This document shows, one piece after another, positions 33,001 through 41,481 of a DNA stretch of 64,000 nucleotides. The translations under genes and the position numbers were made by a program. Positions within the stretch are counted from its first letter, which is position 1; every line of letters starts with the position of its first letter. Source of the stretch: an uncultured Bacteroidales bacterium (GTDB taxonomy: Bacteria > Bacteroidota > Bacteroidia > Bacteroidales > FEN-979); NCBI GenBank assembly GCA_903916595.1, contig CAIWXI010000050.1, forward strand, positions 1 to 64,000. The letters run 5' to 3'. The notes beneath the pieces are model-generated. The model saw only the letters and a program-made list of their open reading frames with translations, did no database searches and had not been told where the DNA came from.

Positions 33001-33791
33001 TGGGAATTTTGAATTCTGGAAAAACATACCTGAGTAATTTGTTACAGCATATTTTCGTTATGGCTTTATTCCTCTTTCCACTGCTAAGCCATGCTCAGAG
33101 CAGAGACACGGCCTATTTTAACCCATTGATCGATGACATCACCATGCGAATCCCTCCTCTCGAAGACCTGATCGACTCGGCTATTGTACATAATCCGCAG
33201 ATCAAATATTATGATGCGGAAATCGCCGCCTGGCGGTATAGGGTAATTTCAGTGGGCCGGGTTTGGATGAGAAACTTCTATCTCGACGGATACCTTCAGA
33301 ATGATTGGTGGAGCGCCACGACAAATAATGCTTACCTGAATCAGAATAATACCGACCAGATTTATTCCTTGCAGAACAGCTTAAGGGGTTTCGGTCAGAT
33401 CAGTTTCCGCCTGCCCATGCAGGACTTCTGGGACCGGAAGAACCAGATGAAAACCACCACAAAAGAAATCGAGAAATCGATGGCTTCAAGAGATAATGTA
33501 ATCCTTGAATTAAGGCAAAAAATTATTACCCAGTATAACCAGCTGATCGTAAATCAAAAAATTCTGAAAAATGCAAATGAAAGTGTTATCGCTGGCGCTA
33601 TGAATAAAGAAATGGGTGACAAAGAATTTCTTAATGGCCAGTCCACCCTTTATGAGCTTGCTTATATCATGGAAATGTACAGAGTTGCTGTTTTTAATTA
33701 CGAAACATCAAGAAATGCATTTTTTAATTCCTATATGATCTTACAGGAACTTTGTGGTTTTAAATTCAATGTTATTAACAAAATAGAATAA
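33000..33791 (+). CDS. Short TolC/OEP-like outer-membrane protein
   Basis: This 263-residue protein starts at ATG 33000, overlapping the previous stop (TAATG). A signal peptide covers about residues 1-35 (LLSHAQ). The rest resembles one repeat of an outer-membrane efflux protein: PPLEDLIDSAIVHNPQIKYYDAEI, a beta-region, a long helix (about 155-205) and a second helical stretch containing YELAYIMEMYRVAVFNYETSRNAF is implied by the same pattern. Usual TolC-family proteins have two such repeats and exceed 400 residues, so this is about half length. Next to the Wzc-like gene (1-bp overlap), it may replace or assist the outer-membrane channel of polysaccharide export; no Wza-like gene is in the locus. 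Confidence 0.7.
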   Translation: MGILNSGKTYLSNLLQHIFVMALFLFPLLSHAQSRDTAYFNPLIDDITMRIPPLEDLIDSAIVHNPQIKYYDAEIAAWRYRVISVGRVWMRNFYLDGYLQNDWWSATTNNAYLNQNNTDQIYSLQNSLRGFGQISFRLPMQDFWDRKNQMKTTTKEIEKSMASRDNVILELRQKIITQYNQLIVNQKILKNANESVIAGAMNKEMGDKEFLNGQSTLYELAYIMEMYRVAVFNYETSRNAFFNSYMILQELCGFKFNVINKIE

Positions 33792-36481
33792 TGAAAATTA
33801 TCTACTTTGTCAAAATTCTTCAACGACATGTATTACTGCTGATACTTGTCCCGCTGCTTCTCGCGGCAGTTGTCTTCTTTCTCACTCGAAAAGACCAGTG
33901 GAGTTATATTTCAGAAACAACCATATACACCGGCGTCACCTCCGGATATTCCGTACAACAACAGGCCTATACCGATGTGATGGTAAAAAATACCGTCTAC
34001 GACAATCTGATAAATCTGATCCGTTCGCGCCAGACCCTTGAAGAAGTCTCTGCATCCCTGCTTGCCCAGCATCTTTTACTGGATCATTTTGACGATCGTT
34101 ATATATCAAAGGAGCATTATGAGGAACTTCTTCTAAAGGTACCACCTGACATTATGGATATGGTTAGAAAAGCCAAACGTTCGAACCCGAAATTCTTCAA
34201 AACACCTTCCCTTAAAACCACTCAGTACGACAGTTCATATTCTTCACCTGAAGAAGCAAGAATTTCTGAAAAAACGGCTTATGAGCCTCCCCAGACCAGG
34301 GAATCATACCATGTTGTAAAACCTGGTGAGACGATGTTTTCCATAGCGCGAAATTATGGACTGAGTGTTAGAAAATTAATGAGTTTCAATAGGTTAAAAA
34401 ACAACGAAATCTCAACCGGACAAAGACTTAAAGTGGATTTGCCCGGAGAAATGCCTGAACCTGCTGCATATCCTACCGAAACCAATACTATTGAACCTTC
34501 CCCGGCAAATAACCATGGTTCAAACGCAACTCTGGATACAGCAAATCTCCCTGCTGAATTTTACACCCAATTTGAGTCGGGTGCAAGCTCGGTTACAGCC
34601 CATCATAATATTACAGATACAAACGCTTTCGACCGGCTGGTAAAACAGCTGGTCAACTACGGCCATCAGAATGATTACAATTTCATCTATCAGCTCTGGA
34701 GTTCACAGAATGATCCGTTTTATAGTCTGAGCACCCTCGCTACAGTAGAGACAGTAAGGATACAGAGCAGTGACCTGTTGAAGCTTTCCTATAAATCGAC
34801 CGATCCCGGCATTGCACAACAGACCCTGGTGTTTTTGACTAAAGGCTTTATACGTTCGTTTAAATTGCTAAAACAGAATCAGACCGATGCCGTCATCGCC
34901 TATTTCAAACGTCAGCTCGAAGACGCCATGCGCAGGCTGCAGAAAACTGAGTCGGACCTGCTGATGTTCAATTCAAAAAACAATATCATAAACTTTAATG
35001 AGCAAACAAAGGAGATAGCTATCACCAAAGAAGAACTTGATGTTACCTATCAGAATAAACAGATCGGGCTTGCTTCTTCCGATGCAGCCATACGGATCAT
35101 CGAAAAGAAACTTGAAACACATGCCAAACTTTCCCTCAACACAAGTGCCATTCTCAGGCTGCGTAATGAGTTAACCAATACTACTATGCAGATTGCCAAT
35201 ATTGAGATCGATCTGGGCAATGATTCTGCAACAATAAAACAGCTTACTACCCTCAAAAATAAAGTAGAATCGATAAAACTGGAATTGAAAGATAATATTG
35301 ACCAGCTTTACCTTGTTATCAACTCTGTTGAAGGCCTGCCACTAAAGGATCTTTTAAATTCCTGGCTCGCGAACGTCGTCGCTTATGAAGAAAGCAAAGC
35401 AGCCCTCAGAGTGCTTTCCGAAAGGAAACGATATTTCCAGAAAATTTATGAAATATTCGCCCCTCTTGGTGCCCAGCAAAAGAGGTTCGAACGGCTTATC
35501 GGGGTTACCGAAAGTGAATTCCTTGAACTTCTTCATGACCTGAACCTTGCCAAACTAAGACAGCAGGACGATGAATTGTCGACCAACCTCAAAGTTGTTG
35601 ATGCACCTTTCTATCCCCTGCATCCACTACGATCGAAGGCTATGCTGCTTGTTCTTGCATCGGCCCTGCTCGGACTTATTTTTGTTATCATTATACTGCT
35701 TGCACTTGAGTTCTTCGACACTACAATAAAAACAGGAGAACGGGCTGAACGCTTTATTAAACTTAAACTCGCCGGACTATACCCGAAAATTATCAAACAG
35801 ATATATACTGTAGATATCGGGTTTATCCTGCCAAGACTGGTTGAAATAATGGCCCAGAATATCAAGATAAGCCTGCACAAATTCCTTAGTAACCCAGATA
35901 AAAAGCCTGTTATCATCCTGCTTTTCAGCACCCGCGACTCGGAAGGCAAAACAACGATAGGCCGGGAACTCTGCCGAAAATTCAAGTCATTCGGAGAAAA
36001 TGCACTCTTCCTGAATTATATTAAAGAAAATCCAGGTAACGCCGAAGGTTTCGATAACATTGAACTGATCCCTCCTGCCGAGGATGAAATTCAGTATATC
36101 ATTCAGGATAATTTCTTTGAAACAAAAGACATCAAGGAACTCCTGAGAGGTTATGAACATCTTGATCTGGAGTCTTTTGATTACATCTTTATTGAAGTGC
36201 CATCTCTAATCAATAATGCCTATCCAATCGACCTGATTCAGAATTTTGATCTTGCTCTTATTGTAGTGCGGGCCAATCGTTCCTGGACTGATGCCGACAA
36301 GACTGCATTGAATGGATTCCTTTCCGTTACAAAACAGCCTACACAGATTGTTCTTAACGGGGTTGAATTGATGTTCCTGGATTCGGTTTTCGGTGAAATA
36401 CCAAAGCAAAGATCAAAATTTCGCAAAACGATTAAAAAGATTCTGACATTCAGGTTTCGTGAAGACAATGTCATTTCCTGA
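33791..36481 (+). CDS. Wzc-like polysaccharide co-polymerase with inserted LysM domain and degenerate kinase domain
   Basis: The protein has 896 residues. A membrane helix (about 13-31) is followed by a Wzz-type periplasmic region, interrupted by a LysM domain at about 172-217 (YHVVKPGETMFSIARNYGLS). Long coiled-coil helices (about 360-600), a second membrane helix (about 620-645) and a cytoplasmic P-loop domain follow. Walker A reads DSEGKTT (716-722). The Walker B Asp is Glu802 (YIFIEVP), the A' Asp pattern is not seen, and no Tyr-rich tail follows (the end is FRFREDNVIS). Wzc-type proteins set polymer length and drive export; here kinase activity is doubtful. LysM would bind peptidoglycan or a related glycan, fixing the complex to the cell wall. 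Confidence 0.88.
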   Translation: MKIIYFVKILQRHVLLLILVPLLLAAVVFFLTRKDQWSYISETTIYTGVTSGYSVQQQAYTDVMVKNTVYDNLINLIRSRQTLEEVSASLLAQHLLLDHFDDRYISKEHYEELLLKVPPDIMDMVRKAKRSNPKFFKTPSLKTTQYDSSYSSPEEARISEKTAYEPPQTRESYHVVKPGETMFSIARNYGLSVRKLMSFNRLKNNEISTGQRLKVDLPGEMPEPAAYPTETNTIEPSPANNHGSNATLDTANLPAEFYTQFESGASSVTAHHNITDTNAFDRLVKQLVNYGHQNDYNFIYQLWSSQNDPFYSLSTLATVETVRIQSSDLLKLSYKSTDPGIAQQTLVFLTKGFIRSFKLLKQNQTDAVIAYFKRQLEDAMRRLQKTESDLLMFNSKNNIINFNEQTKEIAITKEELDVTYQNKQIGLASSDAAIRIIEKKLETHAKLSLNTSAILRLRNELTNTTMQIANIEIDLGNDSATIKQLTTLKNKVESIKLELKDNIDQLYLVINSVEGLPLKDLLNSWLANVVAYEESKAALRVLSERKRYFQKIYEIFAPLGAQQKRFERLIGVTESEFLELLHDLNLAKLRQQDDELSTNLKVVDAPFYPLHPLRSKAMLLVLASALLGLIFVIIILLALEFFDTTIKTGERAERFIKLKLAGLYPKIIKQIYTVDIGFILPRLVEIMAQNIKISLHKFLSNPDKKPVIILLFSTRDSEGKTTIGRELCRKFKSFGENALFLNYIKENPGNAEGFDNIELIPPAEDEIQYIIQDNFFETKDIKELLRGYEHLDLESFDYIFIEVPSLINNAYPIDLIQNFDLALIVVRANRSWTDADKTALNGFLSVTKQPTQIVLNGVELMFLDSVFGEIPKQRSKFRKTIKKILTFRFREDNVIS

Positions 36482-36504
36482 CAATGACATTAATTTGAAC
36501 CATC

Positions 36505-37905
36505 ATGTGGGCATTCTTAAAACAGACATCGTTTAAGATAGTAAAGGACGCTAATTTCCTTTCTTTCGCAGGAAATCTGTCGACCGCGCTGGCCGGTCTG
36601 TTTTCCTATATGATACTTCTCAGAATGTTATCAATAAACGATTTTGGTATCTGGATCTTGTTTACAACCCCGGCATCCCTGATTGATATGCTCAGGTTCG
36701 GAGTTACCAGAGAAGCCCTGGTAAGATACCTCGCCGGAAGTAATGCCGAAGATAAAAAATATTATCTCGGCTCTGCATGGGTTGTTGGACTGCTTATTCT
36801 TGCTGGTATTACGGTCATCCTATGGACTGTTTACATCATCATACCTCAACCTTTAAAAGCCAGTGGCTATTCCTTGTTTTTTATCTGGTATCCGCTTCTC
36901 GGGCTCGTAACCCTCCCGTGGAATTATGCCTGGTCAATTTTTCAGGCCGATGTTGATTTTGGTAAAATCCTTTGGATAAGGTTCTTCAATCTCTGTTCAT
37001 TTCTTGTGATCATTTTCATTGCATATCTCTATGTTAAAATTGAGGTATCAACAGTAGTAATGATTTATATCGCTACCAACCTGGCTACTTCATTATTCTG
37101 TATCGCTAAAAAGTGGACCGGCCTGCAGTTCTTCCTGCACATCAATAAAGAGAAAGTCATGGACATCCTGAAATATGGCAGATATTCCATGGCAACGCGA
37201 ATCGGAAGCAGCCTGCTTAAAGGGGCCGACAGCTTTATTATCTCTTTCAGCGCTTTTATGGGACCTGCCAGCGTTGCCTTATATGCAATCCCACTGAAAT
37301 ATATTGAATTCATTGAAATCCCTCTTCTAAGCTTTGCTACTACTGCATTCCCCAAACTGTCGAAAATGAGTATGGAAAACAATAAGGAAGGCTTTAAACG
37401 GATCTATTATGGATATACAGGCCCTATTGTTTATATTTTTATTGTAATTGCAATGCTAAGCCTGGTTTTGAACAAATATTTCATTCTGATACTAGGAGGC
37501 GCAAAATACCTTACAACTTCCCCCAATATTACGTATGTTCTCATCGTATTTATTTTCTACGGAATGCTTATGCCCCTGGACCGGTTTACCGGTATCGCTC
37601 TTGACAGCCTGAACAGACCTGATAAAAATTTTCAGAAAGTCCTGGTCATGACCCTGTCTAATATTTTTGGCGATATTTTCGCTGTATTCGGCCTTCATTA
37701 CTTCTTCCCTTCCATGCCTCCTGTAACGATACTCTTTTTCGTTGCCATTGCCTCGATAATCTTTTCAGTTATAGGATTGTTTATTGGCTATTATTTCCTG
37801 AAAAAAGAAATAGATATCTCATTCTCAATGATCTTCTCGAAAGGCTTAAACTTTTATAAGGAACTTAATAAACGCCTTAGAAACAAAGAACCTTTATTTC
37901 AATAG
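36505..37905 (+). CDS. Wzx-type polysaccharide flippase
   Basis: This 466-residue integral membrane protein has about 12 hydrophobic segments. It has the MATE/MOP family start (SFAGNLSTALAGLFSYMILLRMLSINDFGIW) and a central TRIGSSLLKGADSFIISF segment that occurs at the start of the second half. Wzx proteins flip lipid-linked repeat units across the inner membrane. It lies between the Wzc-like gene and the Wzy/ligase-like gene, as expected in a Wzx/Wzy-dependent locus, 6 bp before the latter. Confidence 0.9.
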   Translation: MWAFLKQTSFKIVKDANFLSFAGNLSTALAGLFSYMILLRMLSINDFGIWILFTTPASLIDMLRFGVTREALVRYLAGSNAEDKKYYLGSAWVVGLLILAGITVILWTVYIIIPQPLKASGYSLFFIWYPLLGLVTLPWNYAWSIFQADVDFGKILWIRFFNLCSFLVIIFIAYLYVKIEVSTVVMIYIATNLATSLFCIAKKWTGLQFFLHINKEKVMDILKYGRYSMATRIGSSLLKGADSFIISFSAFMGPASVALYAIPLKYIEFIEIPLLSFATTAFPKLSKMSMENNKEGFKRIYYGYTGPIVYIFIVIAMLSLVLNKYFILILGGAKYLTTSPNITYVLIVFIFYGMLMPLDRFTGIALDSLNRPDKNFQKVLVMTLSNIFGDIFAVFGLHYFFPSMPPVTILFFVAIASIIFSVIGLFIGYYFLKKEIDISFSMIFSKGLNFYKELNKRLRNKEPLFQ

Positions 37906-37910
37906 AGCCC

Positions 37911-39383
37911 ATGAACCCATTCCAGATACCTACAGGAACTGAACTTCTCAGGAATCCAATTGTTGCTGGAATCGTAATGGTCGCTACAGTTGTTCTTGGC
38001 TATGCGATGGCCCTCGGAGGCTTTATGACTGCCGCTGTCGTTATTGCAATTCCTATTCTTTTCTACTCTTTTTACCGACTCATACTTAAACCTGAGATCG
38101 GATTGACATTCGCTCTGATCATTAACTTCTTTATCATCGGGATTTCACGATATATTCCTGTTAAACTGGGGTATCTGATGGACATCACCCTGATCTCGAC
38201 CTATATAGCCTTGTTTTTTCATTATTATGATAAAAAAATAGATCTCAAACCAGTCAACAATGACCTTACCTATCTCGCTATAATCTGGTTCAGCTATGTC
38301 ATCCTTGAGATGTTCAATCCCGAAGCTTTGAATAAAACAGCCTGGTTTGCGTCCATGCGTGGTATCGGATTGTATATGGTTCTTGTTATACCGCTGGTAC
38401 AGTTTTTGTATAATCAACCCAGGCATCTTGACCGGTTTCTGAAGATCTGGGGAATAATCTCAATTATTGCTTCTACCAAAGCATGGATGCAGCTCAATAT
38501 CGGCGTTGACCGATGGGAACAGAAATGGCTGGATGAGGTCGGGGGAATTACCCATCTGCTATGGGGTAACCTTCGTGCATTCTCGTTTTTCTCGGATGCA
38601 GGTCAGTTTGGAGCAGCTCAGGGTCAGATAGGTATTGTAGCCATGATCATGTTTTTCTATGAGAAACGTTTCAAGCAAAGGATGTTCTGGCTGGTAGTCT
38701 TCTTAACAGGGTATTATGGCATGTCAAGTTCGGGTACCAGGGGAGCTATCTTTGTCCCTTTCGCGGGTGGTGCGTTGTATCTGCTAATCAAGAAAAATGT
38801 GAGAGTCATTCTGATAGGCTCAATATTTCTTGTTATGATATATTCTTTTTTTCGGTATACGACCATTGGGAATAGCAGCTACCAGGTATACAGGATGCGC
38901 TCTGCCTTCACTCCCGATGATGATGCCTCCTTCCAGGTGAGGCTTAAAAATCAGGCGATCTTTGAATCATACCTTAAAACAAGACCATTCGGAGGAGGTA
39001 TCGGCCATGCCGGAAGCCGCGCTATCACTTATACAGGAGAAACTTTTCTTTCAAGTGTTGCTACCGACAGCTGGTTTGTGCTGATCTGGGCTGAATGCGG
39101 TATCGTAGGCCTTTATATCCATCTGTTCGTGCTGGGCTTTTTTACAGGCAAGGGCTTGTACATTGCTATGTTTCAGATAAAAAACAAAGATCTGGAGATT
39201 AAGATCACGGCACTCTTATGTGGGGTCTTCGGAATCCTGGTGGCAAGTTACGGGAATGCGGTTCTTGGACAGTTCCCCACCGGCTTGCTTGTATATATGA
39301 GCATGGCCTATGTTTTTATGGCTCCAACGCTTGACAAACAACTTTCGCAGGAATCATTGGCTGCTCAAACTCTAAATGAATAA
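37911..39383 (+). CDS. O-antigen ligase / Wzy-like polymerase
   Basis: This 490-residue membrane protein has about 11 to 12 helices and a large extracytoplasmic loop (about 315-380) before the last helices. Features of the Wzy/WaaL family are SSSGTRGAIFVPFAGG and, after the loop, GGGIGHAG with ATDSWFVLIWAECGIVGL. Given Wzx and a Wzc-like protein beside it, it is more likely the repeat-unit polymerase than a ligase, but sequence alone does not separate the two. A tiny membrane peptide gene follows after 11 bp. Confidence 0.85.
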   Translation: MNPFQIPTGTELLRNPIVAGIVMVATVVLGYAMALGGFMTAAVVIAIPILFYSFYRLILKPEIGLTFALIINFFIIGISRYIPVKLGYLMDITLISTYIALFFHYYDKKIDLKPVNNDLTYLAIIWFSYVILEMFNPEALNKTAWFASMRGIGLYMVLVIPLVQFLYNQPRHLDRFLKIWGIISIIASTKAWMQLNIGVDRWEQKWLDEVGGITHLLWGNLRAFSFFSDAGQFGAAQGQIGIVAMIMFFYEKRFKQRMFWLVVFLTGYYGMSSSGTRGAIFVPFAGGALYLLIKKNVRVILIGSIFLVMIYSFFRYTTIGNSSYQVYRMRSAFTPDDDASFQVRLKNQAIFESYLKTRPFGGGIGHAGSRAITYTGETFLSSVATDSWFVLIWAECGIVGLYIHLFVLGFFTGKGLYIAMFQIKNKDLEIKITALLCGVFGILVASYGNAVLGQFPTGLLVYMSMAYVFMAPTLDKQLSQESLAAQTLNE

Positions 39384-39394
39384 ACGTAAATTCT

Positions 39395-39523
39395 ATGACC
39401 GGTGTAGTAATACATATGCTGATAGGACTTGTACTTTTTACTCCGCTTGGATTTATCGTTGCCTTTTTACAGCATAAACGGGAACAGGAGCGCGAAAATG
39501 AAGACAGCAAACCGCCTTATTGA
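39395..39523 (+). CDS. 42-residue single-helix membrane peptide
   Basis: This short open frame runs from ATG 39395 to TGA 39521-39523. The first part is one hydrophobic helix (VVIHMLIGLVLFTPLGFIVAF) and the tail is charged (QHKREQERENEDSKPPY), so an N-out/C-in topology is likely. The start is 11 bp after the stop of the Wzy-like gene and the next gene begins 37 bp later. The clean helix-plus-charged-tail pattern and tight fit between genes support a real gene. It may be a small subunit or modulator of the polymerase; no family was recognised. Confidence 0.6.
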   Translation: MTGVVIHMLIGLVLFTPLGFIVAFLQHKREQERENEDSKPPY

Positions 39524-39560
39524 GCATTTAATGGATATCTTCTCCTAAACCAATCATTGT

Positions 39561-40484
39561 ATGTCTGAAACGTTTCCCCTGGTATCCATTATTACGGTAA
39601 ATTATAACCAGCCAGAAGTAACACTTGCATTTCTTGACTCAATTAAAAAGATCACCTACCCTTTTTATGAGATTATTGTCGTTGACAATGCATCCCCTGC
39701 AAAGAAACCTGCCATACTTAAAGAAAAACATCCCGATATAATACTTTTAGAGAGTGATAAAAATCTGGGATTTGCCGGAGGAAATAACCTGGGTATCCGG
39801 ATTGCAAAAGGCAGCTTCCATCTGCTGATCAACAATGATACGGAGGTTGATCCTGGTTTTCTGGAACCATTGGTGAGCAAGCTTCAGCAAGATCCGTCCC
39901 TTGGTGTTGTAAGTCCTAAGATCAGGTATTTTTACCAGCCTATGCTTATCCAATATGCCGGTTTTACTCCCATAAACCCCATCACTGTCAGAAACAGGGG
40001 AATCGGTTTCCAGGAAGTTGACACGGGGCAGTACGATAAGGATTCCTATACCGAATATGCTTATGGAGCGGCCATGATGATCCCTGTTGATGTAATGAAA
40101 AAAGTAGGTTTGATGGCGGATATCTTTTTCCTGTATTATGAAGAGATGGACTGGATACACAGGATCAAAGATTCCGGTTACAAGATAGGATATGTACATA
40201 ATTCCCTTATTTTTCATAAGGACTCTGTCACAACGGGATCAATGAGTCCGCTTAAGATATACTATCTTAACCGCAACCGCATTCTATTCCTTCGCCGGAA
40301 TGTTCACGGGCTTCTTTTTGTAATGGCGTTGCTGTACCAGTTTCTTATCGCCGTCCCAAAAAACATGCTCGTTTTCCTTTTTACAGGACAGTTTACCCTT
40401 TTCAGAGCATATAAAAATGCCATTGGCTGGCAGTTCAGCAACGCATTTAATCCTGAGCTCCACATGAGCCCTAAATTTGACTGA
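39561..40484 (+). CDS. Glycosyltransferase family 2 (rhamnosyltransferase-like), copy 1
   Basis: This 307-residue protein has a GT-A fold: VSIITVNYNQ, IIVVDNAS, NLGFAGGNNLGI, the metal-binding LLINNDTEV, and FFLYYEEMDW in the acceptor region. The C-terminal part is amphipathic and hydrophobic (LLFVMALLYQFLIAVPKNML), suggesting attachment to the inner-membrane face. It should add one sugar to the lipid-linked repeat unit. It is closely similar to the next gene throughout its length, a tandem duplicate. Confidence 0.92.
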   Translation: MSETFPLVSIITVNYNQPEVTLAFLDSIKKITYPFYEIIVVDNASPAKKPAILKEKHPDIILLESDKNLGFAGGNNLGIRIAKGSFHLLINNDTEVDPGFLEPLVSKLQQDPSLGVVSPKIRYFYQPMLIQYAGFTPINPITVRNRGIGFQEVDTGQYDKDSYTEYAYGAAMMIPVDVMKKVGLMADIFFLYYEEMDWIHRIKDSGYKIGYVHNSLIFHKDSVTTGSMSPLKIYYLNRNRILFLRRNVHGLLFVMALLYQFLIAVPKNMLVFLFTGQFTLFRAYKNAIGWQFSNAFNPELHMSPKFD

Positions 40485-40485
40485 G

Positions 40486-41409
40486 ATGCTCTCTTCGCAA
40501 TATCCTCTTGTTTCAATCATCACGGTCAATTTCAACGGTTCGGAAGACACCCTTGAAATGATCGAATCGCTCAGCAAAATCACGTATCCCAACATAGAGA
40601 TCATCGTGGTCGATAATTATTCCGAGAACGATAATCCCCGGATCATCAAAGAAAAATATCCGTCGGTAGTCCTTTATGAAAGCAATGTTAACATGGGCTT
40701 CGCAGGAGGAAATAACCTCGGGATCATGCGGGCCCGTGGGGAATATGTTCTGCTGCTGAATAACGACACTATTGTAGATAAGGGTTTTCTTGAACCCCTG
40801 GTCAGGAAAATGCAGTCCGACCCAAAGATAGGCTGTGTGAGTTCCAAGTTACGGTTTTATTATGACCGTTCCGTTATCCAGTTCGCAGGCTATACTCCTT
40901 TCGATCACCGCACCATGCGGAGCTTTGCCATAGGCTATCGCGAGAAGGACAAGGGGCAGCACGATGTTGACAGGGAAACGCCTTATGCCCATGGAGCTGC
41001 CATGATGGTTTCTATGAAAGTGATCAGGGAGATCGGTATCATGTCGTATATCTTCTTCCTTTATTACGAAGAAGCCGACTGGAGCTACCGGATAAAGAAC
41101 GCCGGTTATACTATATGGTATGTACACAATTCTCTGGTATATCACAAGGAGTCAGTATCTGTTGGCAAACTCAGCGCTTCAAAAATATATTACCAGAACC
41201 GGAACAGAATCGTGTTCCTGAGGCGTAATGTAGTGGGTAAGGATTTTTACCTCGGCATTTTATACCAGCTCGGCGTCGCAATACCTAAGAATGCCTTCAG
41301 ATTTCTGCTCAAAGGTAAACCTGCAACTTTCTATGCTTATGTCAGGGCTATTGGATGGCATCTGAAAAACATGGTCAATCCGGGCATTCACGACAATCCA
41401 TATTTATAA
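40486..41409 (+). CDS. Glycosyltransferase family 2 (rhamnosyltransferase-like), copy 2
   Basis: This 307-residue protein starts at ATG 40486, 1 bp after the stop of copy 1; a TTG at 40477 is less likely. All motifs of copy 1 recur: VSIITVNFNG, IIVVDNYS, NMGFAGGNNLGI, LLNNDTIVD, FFLYYEEADW and KIYYQNRNRIVFLRRN. The length is the same. The pair probably adds consecutive or alternative residues of similar type. The next gene has its own promoter. Confidence 0.92.
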   Translation: MLSSQYPLVSIITVNFNGSEDTLEMIESLSKITYPNIEIIVVDNYSENDNPRIIKEKYPSVVLYESNVNMGFAGGNNLGIMRARGEYVLLLNNDTIVDKGFLEPLVRKMQSDPKIGCVSSKLRFYYDRSVIQFAGYTPFDHRTMRSFAIGYREKDKGQHDVDRETPYAHGAAMMVSMKVIREIGIMSYIFFLYYEEADWSYRIKNAGYTIWYVHNSLVYHKESVSVGKLSASKIYYQNRNRIVFLRRNVVGKDFYLGILYQLGVAIPKNAFRFLLKGKPATFYAYVRAIGWHLKNMVNPGIHDNPYL

Positions 41410-41415
41410 GAAACT

Positions 41416-41447
41416 TTTGGATTCCCATGCCGATTCGATTATATTTG
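41416..41447 (+). promoter_or_regulatory. Internal promoter (TTTG, 20-bp spacer, TATATTTG)
   Basis: TTTG at 41416-41419 and TATATTTG at 41440-41447 match both Bacteroidota elements exactly with a 20-bp spacer. The start codon at 41482 lies 34 bp downstream. It is the same -7 sequence as the locus promoter at 31302-31334, so the second half of the glycosyltransferase run may be coexpressed with the first. The leader is AT-rich. Confidence 0.8.
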
Positions 41448-41481
41448 CAATATAATTCGATATATTCAATACGGCATTGAT

